Shown here piece by piece: positions 45,190-54,146 of a stretch of DNA of 64,000 bases. Under the pieces are notes generated by a model. It saw only the letters and a program-made list of their open reading frames with translations, was not told the DNA's origin and did no database searches. Position numbers and translations under genes: made by a program. Positions within the stretch are counted from its first letter, which is position 1; the number at the start of each line of letters is the position of its first letter. The stretch is from Leptolyngbya sp. FACHB-321 (GTDB lineage: Bacteria > Cyanobacteriota > Cyanobacteriia > Leptolyngbyales > Leptolyngbyaceae): positions 558,001 through 622,000 of the forward strand of contig NZ_JACJPI010000058.1 in assembly GCF_014695975.1 (NCBI RefSeq), given 5' to 3'.

Positions 45190-45759
45190 GTGCTTGCAAT
45201 TTATCCTGGCAGCTTCGATCCTGTTACCCTAGGGCACCTCGACATTATTGAGCGAGGCTGTAAGCTGTTTGATCAGGTAATCGTGGCAGTTTTACGCAAT
45301 CCAAATAAAACGCCGCTGTTTACAGTACCAGACCGCATAGAGCAGATTCGCCGCTCCACGCAACACTTGTCTAATCTTGAAGTTGATAGTTTTGACGGCT
45401 TAACAATTGACTATGCCAGGATGCGACGAGCATCAGCACTGCTTCGAGGCTTGCGAGTGCTTTCTGACTTTGAGATGGAGCTGCAAATGGCTCATACTAA
45501 TAAAACACTCTCGGCTCAGATCGAAACCGTTTTTTTAGCAACGTCTAATGAATACAGTTTTTTGAGCAGCAGTCTCGTTAAGGAAATCGCCAGGTTTGGC
45601 GGTGCGATCGATCATCTTGTTCCTAACCATGTCGCCGTAGATATTTACCAATGCTTCGCCAAGACTCATCCAGCATCAGCCCAGACCACAGCTTTGGCAC
45701 CAACGCCGCTACCACTCACAACGGAACCGTCCCAGGAGAAACCTCCCGGTCGGGAATAG
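45190..45759 (+). CDS. coaD: Phosphopantetheine adenylyltransferase
   Basis: 189 residues, start [19 protein letters not shown] has the nucleotidyl-transferase TxGH motif; [19 protein letters not shown] and [13 protein letters not shown] are CoaD landmarks. It makes dephospho-CoA from ATP and phosphopantetheine. The C-terminal 25 residues are a Thr/Pro/Ala-rich extension, which arises because the next gene starts within this one. Confidence 0.93.
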   Translation: MLAIYPGSFDPVTLGHLDIIERGCKLFDQVIVAVLRNPNKTPLFTVPDRIEQIRRSTQHLSNLEVDSFDGLTIDYARMRRASALLRGLRVLSDFEMELQMAHTNKTLSAQIETVFLATSNEYSFLSSSLVKEIARFGGAIDHLVPNHVAVDIYQCFAKTHPASAQTTALAPTPLPLTTEPSQEKPPGRE

Positions 45760-46388
45760 ATATTCAGCGAGAGTTGAATCGGCTGGAGGAAATGATCCTC
45801 GACAGTCCACGGGTGCCGATGACGCGCTGGACATGGGTGGATGAGGAGCAGTTGCTAGAGCAGCTCGATTTGGTGCGACTCAGTCTCCCAGAGGCGTTTC
45901 ATGAGGCAGAGGCGATCGCTCACCAGAAGGATGAGCTGTTCTTGCAAGCCGAGCAATATGCCCAGGAAGTTGTCGAAAATGCCGAGCGGCAGGCAGCCCA
46001 AATTTTGAACGAAATGGGTATTTTGCGGCAGGCTGAGATCGAAGCGCAGCAGATTCGTCAGCAAGTGCAGCAAAAGTGTGAAGCTGCGGAAGCGCAGACC
46101 ATCGCCGAAATTGAACGGATACGCCGTCAAGCTCAACAGGAGCTAGAAGAAATGCAGCGCATGGCAATCGCCGAGTGCGAAGAAATTCAGGCGGGGGCAG
46201 ATGAGTATGCTGATCGCGTGCTGCAAGAAATGGAGCAACAGCTAAGTGAAATGATGCGTGTGGTTCGCAATGGTCGGCAGCAGCTTCAGCCAGAGCTGCC
46301 CTCTCGTTCCAGGGACGCCAGTGCTAGAGAAGCGAATACTAACAACGTGCGGTCGTCAGGTGCAAAGAACGATCGTCCTAAGAGCTAG
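45651..46388 (+). CDS. DivIVA-like coiled-coil protein, overlapping coaD
   Basis: 245 residues. After an N-terminal part ([20 protein letters not shown]) comes a long coiled coil of about 100 residues ([20 protein letters not shown] and following), as in DivIVA/Cdv3-type proteins that act at division sites. The first 109 bases overlap coaD in another frame. Relatives I recall start with a similar MLRQ sequence, so the overlap appears real. Confidence 0.78.
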   Translation: MLRQDSSSISPDHSFGTNAATTHNGTVPGETSRSGIDIQRELNRLEEMILDSPRVPMTRWTWVDEEQLLEQLDLVRLSLPEAFHEAEAIAHQKDELFLQAEQYAQEVVENAERQAAQILNEMGILRQAEIEAQQIRQQVQQKCEAAEAQTIAEIERIRRQAQQELEEMQRMAIAECEEIQAGADEYADRVLQEMEQQLSEMMRVVRNGRQQLQPELPSRSRDASAREANTNNVRSSGAKNDRPKS

Positions 46389-46422
46389 GACAATCGTTCA
46401 CAGTTATGCTTCACAACTATGC

Positions 46423-46680
46423 TTAGGTTGTCTGCTTCGCTTGCCAGACGGCTCCCAATGCGGCTCCTAAGCCTGCTACTAAGCCGACACTCATTCCCTC
46501 AATCGTTCGTGTCATCGGGCTTTTAGTTAAGCACTGTGCAGAGGGTGCTGATTCTTGCAGGCAACTGTTACTTTCTGCCCAGCTTGCTGTACCGCCCAAA
46601 ATCACGCCAGCGGTGCTACACGCGACGATTAAGGTTAAAACGGCGCGATTGTTTTTACCCGCTAGATTCTTTCTACCCAT
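46423..46680 (-). CDS. Small membrane protein
   Basis: 85 residues with two hydrophobic segments (NRAVLTLIVACSTAGVILGG and TIEGMSVGLVAGLGAALGAV). The glycine-rich second helix is reminiscent of small cyanobacterial membrane proteins. Function unknown. Convergent with the DivIVA-like gene, 34 bases apart. Confidence 0.65.
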   Translation of the reverse strand: MGRKNLAGKNNRAVLTLIVACSTAGVILGGTASWAESNSCLQESAPSAQCLTKSPMTRTIEGMSVGLVAGLGAALGAVWQAKQTT

Positions 46681-47073
46681 AGATGGATGCCAAACGCTTT
46701 AAAGGTGGTCATGCAAATCTTCACCTAATGTACCCAACCAGTTTAGAAAGTCAACAGTTTTTACAAACTCTTGCTCCAAAAGTAAAGCTTTGGTGGAGAA
46801 TTCCCCCTCTTTCAGGATTGATAGTGGGCACAAGAAGCAAGATGGGCTGGCTTTTGTAAGGGGTAGAAGGGCAAAGGCAAAGGATAAAGGAGTGACGGGT
46901 TGTAGCAGTGTTTATGTATCTCTATCGCCATGTGCATGAGGGTATGGATGAGATGATTGCCGCCCAGTCTTTGCACCGAATTTGAGTGCTCAATGATCGC
47001 TGGCGGTCGTTCATGACGCAGGTCGTGGAGTACTATCAACAGCACTAGCTTTTTTCAATCACCCCTCGGACTC
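46681..47073. other. Gene-free stretch with a small coding remnant
   Basis: A purine-rich short-repeat tract is at about 46850-46895. From ATG 46914 a frame runs to TAG 47046 with a single TGA at 46983-46985 (before it MYLYRHVHEGMDEMIAAQSL, after it VLNDRWRSFMTQVVEYYQQH). It could be a decayed gene end; no family is known. Confidence 0.4.
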
Positions 47074-47991
47074 ATGGACACCTTTCTGCCGATCGCCTAC
47101 CTTCAAGAGCAATTTATCCCGTTTACAGATGCCAAAATCTCGATCGCTACCCATGCTTTGCATTATGGGACGGGGGCGATCGGTGGGATGCGAGGCATTC
47201 CTGATCCACAGAACCCTAATCAGATCCTTCTCTTTCGGCTAGAGAGACACTGCCAACGGCTCAGTCAGAGTGCCCGCTTTATCCATTACGACTTGCCTAG
47301 TACGACGATCAAGCAGGTGATTGTTGAGTTCATCCAAAAAAATCGCCCAACTCGTCCCTTCTATATTCGTCCACTTGTTTATACCTCTGGACTTGGCATT
47401 GCACCCAGGCTACATCAGGTTGAAAAGAGCCTGTTGGTATACGGTTTAGCGATGGACGATTATTTGCCGCCCGCAGGTGTAAACTGTCGCATTAGTTCGT
47501 GGCAGCGTCAGGCAGATCCTAGTATGCCGTTGCGTGGCAAAATTACTGCGGCATACATTGCCTCAGCCCTTGCCAAAACGGAAGCTGTTGAATCGGGCTT
47601 TGATGAAGCTATTATGCTGAACACGCAGGGCAAAGTGAGCGAAGCTTCAGGGATGAATATTTTCATCGTTCGCAATGGTCAGTTGATTACGCCTGGGCTT
47701 GATCAGGACATTCTAGAAGGTATTACTCGTGACAGTGTGCTGACTCTAGCGAAGGATTTGGGCATTCCTACGATCGAGCGTCCCATTGACAAGTCTGAAC
47801 TGTATATTGCTGATGAAGTCTTTTTGACGGGCACGGCAGCTAAGGTGGCACCCGTCAAGCGCGTTGAAAACTACGAACTACCCACTGACCGTCCCGTGAC
47901 TGAGCGTCTGCGAGCCTTGCTCATTGCGATTACCGAAAAACGCGAGACGCAGTATCAAGACTGGGTTGATACGATCGCGTTTGACTCATGA
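47074..47991 (+). CDS. ilvE: Branched-chain amino acid aminotransferase
   Basis: 305 residues of fold-type IV. The start ATHALHYGTGAIGGMRG, the PLP-lysine Lys156 in RGKITAAYIAS, FDEAIMLNTQGKVSEASGMN and ADEVFLTGTAAKVAPV are IlvE landmarks. It interconverts Leu, Ile and Val with their keto acids. A D-amino acid aminotransferase is less likely given RxxxY-type motifs. Confidence 0.9.
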   Translation: MDTFLPIAYLQEQFIPFTDAKISIATHALHYGTGAIGGMRGIPDPQNPNQILLFRLERHCQRLSQSARFIHYDLPSTTIKQVIVEFIQKNRPTRPFYIRPLVYTSGLGIAPRLHQVEKSLLVYGLAMDDYLPPAGVNCRISSWQRQADPSMPLRGKITAAYIASALAKTEAVESGFDEAIMLNTQGKVSEASGMNIFIVRNGQLITPGLDQDILEGITRDSVLTLAKDLGIPTIERPIDKSELYIADEVFLTGTAAKVAPVKRVENYELPTDRPVTERLRALLIAITEKRETQYQDWVDTIAFDS

Positions 47992-48093
47992 GAATGACCA
48001 CTGCCTTCGGTGCTGAGGTCTCCCTGAAGTGAGGTCTTACTGCACGCTTGCAGCAAAATCAGCACTGCGATCGCCAACGTAAAGGATATCAAA

Positions 48094-48945
48094 ATGAAGC
48101 AATGGACTTGGGTGCGGCAGCATTTGCTGAAAGCAGGTATCGCCCTGATCACGATCATTCTGACGATCGTGATGGCTGGATGGCACAGTACCAGCAATGC
48201 GCAATCAGGTAGTACTCAACTGCTCTGGTACGGACAATCAGCCTTTAAGCTCACCACACCATCCGGCAAAGTGCTGCTGATCGATCCCTGGTTAGAGAAT
48301 CCGCTCAACCCCAACGGTAAAGCAGATCTGGCAGCGCTAAAGCAGGTCGATTTAATCCTGGTGACGCACGGGCATTTTGACCATGTAGGGAATGCGGTGG
48401 CGATCGCTAAAAGAACGAACGCTAAGCTTGTCAGTTCCTCCGACTTAGGGCAAGCAATGGTAGCCTTTAGCGGTTATCCCAAAGAATTAGTTCCTTTTGA
48501 AACACAGGGCAACTTTGGTGGAGAACTGACTTTGCTTAATGGCGAGGTCAAGGTTGCATTTATTCCAGCCGTCCACAGTTCTTCGGTAGCATCGGATGGT
48601 AGCCCTGCAACGTTTGCTGGCAATCCTGGTGGTTTTTTGGTAAGCGTCAAAGGTGGACCTGTGATCTACCATACGGGCGACACAGATTTATTCGCCGATA
48701 TGTCGCTCATACCCAAATTTAGAAAAGTGAGCTTGATGCTGGCGTGCATTGGCGACCAGTTCACTATGGGACCCCAACGAGCTGCTGAAGCCGTTAAGCT
48801 GGTCAACCCAATTACTGTCGTGCCCATGCATTATGGTGCCTTCAACCTGCCAGGAACACCGACTGCTTTCTCTCAAGCACTTCGGCAGCAAGGTGTCAAA
48901 AGTCAAATCAGAATACTGAAAGTTGGTGAGGTGTTGAAGCTTTAA
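48094..48945 (+). CDS. Exported metallo-beta-lactamase-fold hydrolase (UlaG-like)
   Basis: 283 residues: an N-terminal membrane or signal segment (AGIALITIILTIVMAGW), then the metal motif THGHFDHVGN (His92, His94, Asp96, His97), GDTDLF and VVPMHYGAF. The pattern matches UlaG-like metal-dependent hydrolases. Substrate unknown. It starts 102 bases after ilvE on the same strand. Confidence 0.85.
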   Translation: MKQWTWVRQHLLKAGIALITIILTIVMAGWHSTSNAQSGSTQLLWYGQSAFKLTTPSGKVLLIDPWLENPLNPNGKADLAALKQVDLILVTHGHFDHVGNAVAIAKRTNAKLVSSSDLGQAMVAFSGYPKELVPFETQGNFGGELTLLNGEVKVAFIPAVHSSSVASDGSPATFAGNPGGFLVSVKGGPVIYHTGDTDLFADMSLIPKFRKVSLMLACIGDQFTMGPQRAAEAVKLVNPITVVPMHYGAFNLPGTPTAFSQALRQQGVKSQIRILKVGEVLKL

Positions 48946-49032
48946 GGGCTGCTTATAGGAGCCGTGATCGCCCATCAACTTCTCATTATCAATATTGGGG
49001 CTTCGGCTGCTTACATACGCTTAACCAACCTA

Positions 49033-49082
49033 AAAAAAGAAGCCAGGGACCGCTCAAATGATTGATCCTTGGCTTCTTTTTT
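49033..49082. terminator. Bidirectional terminator
   Basis: Stem arms 49033-49049 and 49066-49082 pair over 17 bp with one wobble, an A-tract and a T-tract at the ends, and a 16-base loop. It serves the MBL-fold gene (plus) and the small gene at 49134 (minus). Confidence 0.8.
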
Positions 49083-49133
49083 GTGAGCAATGGAACTTTA
49101 GACTGTCTTGAGCAACGCGAACTCAGTGATCGA

Positions 49134-49298
49134 CTAACCAATATAGTTTGCTTCTGCTTCCAGAAGACGAATCAATTCTTCATCACCATTGGCTCTGGCG
49201 GCTTCCAAACGGCGCTGCAAGTTTTTTTGCATATTAACGCGGTGGGTCTGGGATGCCTGTGTCACGACTTCCTGACGCTTTCTGTTCATGATAGACAT
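49134..49298 (-). CDS. 54-residue conserved-looking small protein
   Basis: The frame from ATG 49296-49298 encodes MSIMNRKRQEVVTQASQTHR, then two heptad-like helices (NLQRRLEAARANGDEELIR) and ends in LLEAEANYIG. The charge pattern, a stop close to a terminator and an AAGAG just before the ATG make it a convincing gene. I believe similar short proteins occur across cyanobacteria, but the family is unnamed to me. Confidence 0.72.
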   Translation of the reverse strand: MSIMNRKRQEVVTQASQTHRVNMQKNLQRRLEAARANGDEELIRLLEAEANYIG

Positions 49299-49872
49299 CT
49301 CTTAAAAATAAAATGTGCTAGTTGATTTGATTTAATTATAGCATCCATAAGGAAAAACGGTAGCTTGTGATACGGAACGTTACGATCTCGCTGTCGCTCA
49401 CCTCTTTTATCAGCCATCAGATACTAGCGATCAGAAGTTAAGAAAAAACAGGATACGGCTCAACATTTCAGAAACTGTAAGAGTATTGTCATGAGACGGT
49501 GACGCACTTGAGCGCTAGTCCGGAATGAGGCAATGGCAGTATGAAATCGAACTACTGGTAGAGGCGAAGTAGCTGCCATCCTTGTGATACTAACCTCATG
49601 GCAACATCAAGACGTGAAACAAGCTCTTACTTTTCTCAAGCTGAGAGCTTTACGCTCTTGAGCACCTTACTGCTTCTAGTCTCTGGCTTCATGCAGTGGG
49701 TGTTACTGAATTTTAAAATTGCCCTGTGTCATCCCCGAATGTGTTCATCATTGCGCTGTTATGTCGTTGCGCTGAACCTGAAGGGATTGTAGAGAATCTT
49801 TAATTGTGTGCAGCTACTACCAACGTGTCTCTGTAGAGAAAGAACAAACTCAACCAATCATAGTAGCGGACA
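49299..49872. other. Gene-free stretch, one doubtful small frame
   Basis: It holds a weak frame at 49598-49792 (+), MATSRRETSSYFSQAESF and a hydrophobic helix, which may be a small membrane protein or chance. Nothing else is supported. Confidence 0.35.
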
Positions 49873-50241
49873 ATGCAAACTCTCTCGGCAACCATTCAAC
49901 CCCCATCTTCTCAAGCCGTCTTGAGTGATTCTCAGCCTGTTCACACCTATTTAGGATGGGAAATTTTTCTGACCCGCGTCTTTCAAGGGTCTATTGATAA
50001 GGGCTTGTGGCTCCACTGGTATCACCCTGCCGATCGCAGGTATGCAGCACAGGAAGATCAGGTTGCTGTACGCTATGGCTATTTTGTTGCACCGACCCAA
50101 CCCCTGGAAGAGGCGCTGTACGCTGCACAACAGTCAATTGACGCGATCGTTGAGCTGGAGTCAATGCAAACCGATCGCCCGTTTATAGTACAGAATGAGG
50201 CTCCCGAGCGACACTGGCAGGATTTCCCGCTTGCTAGCTGA
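49873..50241 (+). CDS. Hypothetical protein
   Basis: 122 residues. Notable parts: WEIFLTRVFQGSIDKGLWLH and RYGYFVAPTQPLEEALYAAQ. Soluble, no signal peptide. It is 20 bases before the next gene and probably cotranscribed with it. Family not recognised. Confidence 0.65.
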   Translation: MQTLSATIQPPSSQAVLSDSQPVHTYLGWEIFLTRVFQGSIDKGLWLHWYHPADRRYAAQEDQVAVRYGYFVAPTQPLEEALYAAQQSIDAIVELESMQTDRPFIVQNEAPERHWQDFPLAS

Positions 50242-50261
50242 TTACCAATAGAGATGCAGCA

Positions 50262-51158
50262 ATGGAGCCAAGTCGTGTGCTTACCTTGCTGAGTGACTTT
50301 GGCTTGAGCGACCCTTACGTTGGCGTGATGAAAGGGGCGATCGCGCAAGTGAATGCGTCACTAACCGTTATTGATCTAACGCACCAGATCCCGCCACAGG
50401 ATATTGCTCTGGCACGCTTTGCTCTAATGACGGCTTATCCTTATTTTCCAGCAGGCGCTGTCCACGTTGCTGTGGTTGATCCAGGTGTCGGTGGTACGAG
50501 ACGTGCGATCGCGGTTGCCATAGGCGAAATGGCAGCACCACCAACAGGTTTTTTAGTCGGACCCGATAATGGCATTTTCAGTGGAGTCTTTGCTGCTCAT
50601 CCCATCATTGCAGCCGTTTCTCTAACAAACTCCCACTATTGGCGTACACCAGCACCTAGCGTAACCTTTCATGGGCGCGACATCTTTGCACCAGTCGGTG
50701 CACATCTTGCCAGTGGGGTACTGCTTACTGAGATGGGCGATCGCCTTGAACCAGAAACGTTAGTCAGGCTGAACGTGCCTGTATACCGTCGGCTTGAGAA
50801 CTGTCAACTTGAGGCAGATAGCATTGAGACGCCAGCGGCAGTTTTAGCGGAGGGTGGAGACGTTGCTTGTTCCTCCTACAAACTGACAGGCTGCATTCAA
50901 GCGATCGACCACTTTGGCAATGTGATTACAAACATCCCTGAAGCGCAAGTAAGCGGCAAACAATGGTCGCTCTCGATTAACAATGTAACGCTGCCAGGTC
51001 AGCACACCTATAGCGACAGCCTACCGGGAGAATTGCTAGCACTGGTGGGCAGTCATGGCTGGGTCGAAGTTGCCGTTAATGGCGGTAATGCTCAGGCAAG
51101 ACTTCATTTAAACCGGGAGCTAGCTGCCAACAGGATTGAAATCGTGATTAGTTGTTAG
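50262..51158 (+). CDS. SAM hydroxide adenosyltransferase-type protein (DUF62)
   Basis: 298 residues with the two-domain DUF62 pattern: LTLLSDFGLSDPYVGVMKG, VAVVDPGVGGTRRAIAV and FHGRDIFAPVGAHLA (conserved Asp-His-Arg water-activating triad). Family members hydrolyse SAM to adenosine and methionine; the fluorinase is a relative. Activity on SAM is expected from the family, not tested here. Confidence 0.88.
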   Translation: MEPSRVLTLLSDFGLSDPYVGVMKGAIAQVNASLTVIDLTHQIPPQDIALARFALMTAYPYFPAGAVHVAVVDPGVGGTRRAIAVAIGEMAAPPTGFLVGPDNGIFSGVFAAHPIIAAVSLTNSHYWRTPAPSVTFHGRDIFAPVGAHLASGVLLTEMGDRLEPETLVRLNVPVYRRLENCQLEADSIETPAAVLAEGGDVACSSYKLTGCIQAIDHFGNVITNIPEAQVSGKQWSLSINNVTLPGQHTYSDSLPGELLALVGSHGWVEVAVNGGNAQARLHLNRELAANRIEIVISC

Positions 51159-51218
51159 TTGTGGTTGTTAGAGAGAGAATAGGTGAGGAGCAACGCAACA
51201 GCACTCACTACAGTAGTC

Positions 51219-51881
51219 ATGACGCAATCTTTTGAGCCAGAGCTTTACCAGGGACAGTTTGGGGAGTTTACGCTGACGGCAGACGATCGCAAGGGCGTTG
51301 TCATTTATCGCGCTGGCTTGCTGACTGCGGCGCTCTGCTTTGCCCTTGGGGTCGGGTTAGTGTTATGGCACGTAGACAAGTCAGTATTACAAGGGCTGAC
51401 GTTTCTTTACACGGGCTTTTGTTTGGCATTGGGCGTGAGTTTGCTGACGATCCATATTTACATGGCAGCCTTGCATCGGGCGCTACAGGTCTTTTGGGTT
51501 ATTGGTTGTCTTGCCGCAGTGGCGATCGGGCATCTTGATCCAGAGCCGTTTGCCTTAACCGTTTATAATCAACCGCTGAGTATTCTGGGTATTGGCTTTA
51601 CCTTTGCAGCGCTGACTGGCATTTTCTTTAAAGAAGCGGTGTGCTTTAACCGTCTAGAAACGAAGTTCCTTACGCCAATTGTGCCGCTGCTCCTGTTAGG
51701 GCACATGGTTGGTTGGCTCCCTTTACCGCTAGAACAAGGATTGCTTGCCCTTTGGGCACTGCTTTTTCTAGTTTTTGCTGTTCGCAAGGTTATCCAGCCA
51801 ATTCCGCCCGATATTGGTGATAAAAGTGTGTTTGCTTACTTAGAGCAACAGCGCCTTACCAAAGCAAAGGCTGCTTCGTAA
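51219..51881 (+). CDS. DUF2301-family membrane protein
   Basis: 220 residues from the ATG at 51219; a GTG at 51183 is possible. About six membrane helices follow a soluble N-terminus (QGQFGEFTLTADDRKGVVIY). The family is conserved in cyanobacteria and plastids and its function is unknown. It follows the DUF62 gene by 60 bases, probably in one transcript. Confidence 0.8.
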   Translation: MTQSFEPELYQGQFGEFTLTADDRKGVVIYRAGLLTAALCFALGVGLVLWHVDKSVLQGLTFLYTGFCLALGVSLLTIHIYMAALHRALQVFWVIGCLAAVAIGHLDPEPFALTVYNQPLSILGIGFTFAALTGIFFKEAVCFNRLETKFLTPIVPLLLLGHMVGWLPLPLEQGLLALWALLFLVFAVRKVIQPIPPDIGDKSVFAYLEQQRLTKAKAAS

Positions 51882-51958
51882 CATAGCTGTGAAAAGTATG
51901 CTGTGACTTACAAGGATGTTTGAATGTGTAAGCCAGAGTTAAGGATGTGCTGAACTCT

Positions 51959-53044
51959 ATGAAGCGATCGCCAATGAAGCCTGACAAAACGCTCACGCCA
52001 AACCGTGTGAGGCAGATGGAGCCACTACTCTGGGTAGTAGTGCCTTTGATTGGCGTACTCTCACTGCTGGGTATGACACTCAGTCGGCAACAGGTGCAGC
52101 CATCTGTCCCGACAGCGTTGACTCCTGTACCCACAGCTACACCCTTGCCAGCAGTGGTGCCGTCGCCTTCAGCTACTCCCACCCCATCACCGCAAGCGAC
52201 GAAACCAACTGCCAAACCGTCCCCTAAACCGGTTGATCCCAATGCGTTGACGGAAGAACAAAAAGCAATTAATCGACGCGCGAAAGCAGCCTTTGCCTCA
52301 ACGGGATCATCCGTTGATGCCTTGATTGAAATGCATGTGGCGATCGCTGAAGGGCTACCTTCCCTGACGATCGGTGCACCTACTGGTGCCATCCTGCTGA
52401 ACCAGAAAGGACAGCAACTGCATCAGTTACCACCTGGTACTGTTTACAATGCTCAGCCTGATGGACAAGCCATTCGCTTTGGAGACTGGCAATTGCCAGC
52501 AGTCGTTTGGCTAGAGATTCCACCAGGAAGTGTGTTTCAAATGGGCGATCGCACTTACCGAGGACGGCTCTTGCTGGTTGCTACTGATGGCAAATTGTGG
52601 GGCGTTAATCATGTCAATCTGCGACAGTATCTTTACAGTGTTGTTGCCAGCGAAGTCTCCCCTAGCTGGAAAATGGAAGCACTAAAGGCACAGGCTGTTG
52701 CCGCCCGTTCCTATGCGTTGACCTACTACTTCAAACCTGTCAGTCCGCTCTTTCACATGGGCGCAACCGAGTATTATCAAGTTTACAGTGGCATCGAGCG
52801 TGAAGCGAGTAGAACCAGTGCCGCCGTTGATGCCACAGCAGGCGAGTTTGTCAGCTATCGTGGTGGCATTGTTGAATCACTCTATGCTGCGTCTGATGAC
52901 ATTGTGGCAGAGGCGTTTCAGGGTAAAGGCATGAGCCAGTTAGGCGCGTTGGCATTAGCCGAGCAGGGCTATTCGTATCAACAAATCTTGAGCAACTACT
53001 ATCCCAAAACAGGCGTAGCGAGAATCGAGGCAGATCAGGACTAG
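51959..53044 (+). CDS. SpoIID/LytB-domain envelope protein
   Basis: 361 residues from the ATG at 51959; a GTG at 51947 is also possible. A membrane anchor (LLWVVVPLIGVLSLLGMTLS) and a Pro/Thr/Ser-rich linker lead to the SpoIID core: VNLRQYLYSVVASEVSPSWK, ALKAQAVAARSYALTYY and GKGMSQLGALALAEQGYSYQ with the catalytic Glu in VASEV. SpoIID is a peptidoglycan lytic transglycosylase. Cyanobacteria do not sporulate; a cell-wall remodelling role is likely. Confidence 0.85.
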   Translation: MKRSPMKPDKTLTPNRVRQMEPLLWVVVPLIGVLSLLGMTLSRQQVQPSVPTALTPVPTATPLPAVVPSPSATPTPSPQATKPTAKPSPKPVDPNALTEEQKAINRRAKAAFASTGSSVDALIEMHVAIAEGLPSLTIGAPTGAILLNQKGQQLHQLPPGTVYNAQPDGQAIRFGDWQLPAVVWLEIPPGSVFQMGDRTYRGRLLLVATDGKLWGVNHVNLRQYLYSVVASEVSPSWKMEALKAQAVAARSYALTYYFKPVSPLFHMGATEYYQVYSGIEREASRTSAAVDATAGEFVSYRGGIVESLYAASDDIVAEAFQGKGMSQLGALALAEQGYSYQQILSNYYPKTGVARIEADQD

Positions 53045-53153
53045 ACGCATAAAACAGATTCCATCTGCGGTATCAAACCTTACTAAAAGTGTCACAAGTG
53101 GTACGATTACGGTTGATGGACAGAAGTTACCTGGATTAATCAGGACCAGCAAT

Positions 53154-53954
53154 ATGCCGCTTACGCTAGCGTCGGAAAGAACAAAGCATCAGCCCAGTGT
53201 TAAACTGGGGCGCGTTTTGGTTGTTGAGGATGAAGTTTTAATTGCCGAGACGATTGCGTTAGCGTTGAAAGATGAAGGCTACGATGTGGTGACCGCTACA
53301 GATGGTCGGGCTGCCCTTGAGATCGTCCACCAGCTTAAAGAACTGGAGTCTAACGGTGGTTCTGGGGTGACATCGACGCTACCGCACCAACTGCGGGGGC
53401 GATCGCTCGATCTAATTATTCTCGATTTAATGTTGCCTTACATCAATGGACTTGACCTCTGCCGTCTCATTCGTCGAGAAGGCATGACTGTCCCTATTTT
53501 GATGCTTAGTGCCAAAGGTAGCGAGACCGATCGCGTCGTTGGGCTGGAGGTGGGGGCAGATGATTACCTCACCAAGCCGTTTGGCATTCGCGAATTGGTT
53601 GCGCGTTGTCGTGCCTTGCTGCGCCGTTACCAACAGTTTCAAGTGCAGCCAGAGCAACCGTCGTTGAAGTATCAAGATATTGCTCTTTATCCCCAAGAAT
53701 GCCGCATTACAGTGCGGGGTGTTGCCGTCAATTTTTCGCCTAAAGAATTCAAAATTCTAGAGCTATTTATGAGTTACCCTCGCCGAGTCTGGTCGCGGGA
53801 GCAGTTATTAGAGCGCATCTGGGGACCCGATTTTATCGGTGACAGCAAAACTGTGGATGTGCATATCCGCTGGCTACGCGAAAAACTTGAGGTTGATCCC
53901 AGTAGCCCCATCTATTTGGTAACAGTGCGCGGGTTTGGCTATCGTTTTGGTTAA
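53154..53954 (+). CDS. sphR: OmpR-type response regulator, likely SphR
   Basis: 266 residues: a receiver with Glu25-Asp26 and the phosphoacceptor Asp91 (DLIILDLMLP), then a C-terminal winged helix (FSPKEFKILELF and TVDVHIRWLREKLE). The receiver carries a Ser/Gly/Thr-rich insertion at about 62-83, before the strand with Asp91. It pairs with the histidine kinase that follows. Phosphate-starvation control (SphR/PhoB) is inferred from the pairing and kinase layout. The start ATG at 53154 has no strong site before it. Confidence 0.82.
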   Translation: MPLTLASERTKHQPSVKLGRVLVVEDEVLIAETIALALKDEGYDVVTATDGRAALEIVHQLKELESNGGSGVTSTLPHQLRGRSLDLIILDLMLPYINGLDLCRLIRREGMTVPILMLSAKGSETDRVVGLEVGADDYLTKPFGIRELVARCRALLRRYQQFQVQPEQPSLKYQDIALYPQECRITVRGVAVNFSPKEFKILELFMSYPRRVWSREQLLERIWGPDFIGDSKTVDVHIRWLREKLEVDPSSPIYLVTVRGFGYRFG

Positions 53955-54146
53955 ATGACGATTGGCGGTCAGCAGTCAGCAATCAGCTTAGAATAACGAT
54001 ACATTCTGCTTTAAGTGGGTACGGCGATCGCCATGCTTTGTTGAAAGGCAAATAAGCATTGAGCGCTTCATGGCTCGAGCGATTTCTCATTGAAATCCGT
54101 GCTTTTTCACTTAAGGCTGCTTGCTGACAGTTAAGCGCAAAACAAC

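Noticed and set aside
49598..49792. 64-codon frame with a hydrophobic helix
   Set aside because: Plausible as a small membrane protein but no site, family or operon context supports it; listed only as a doubtful frame.
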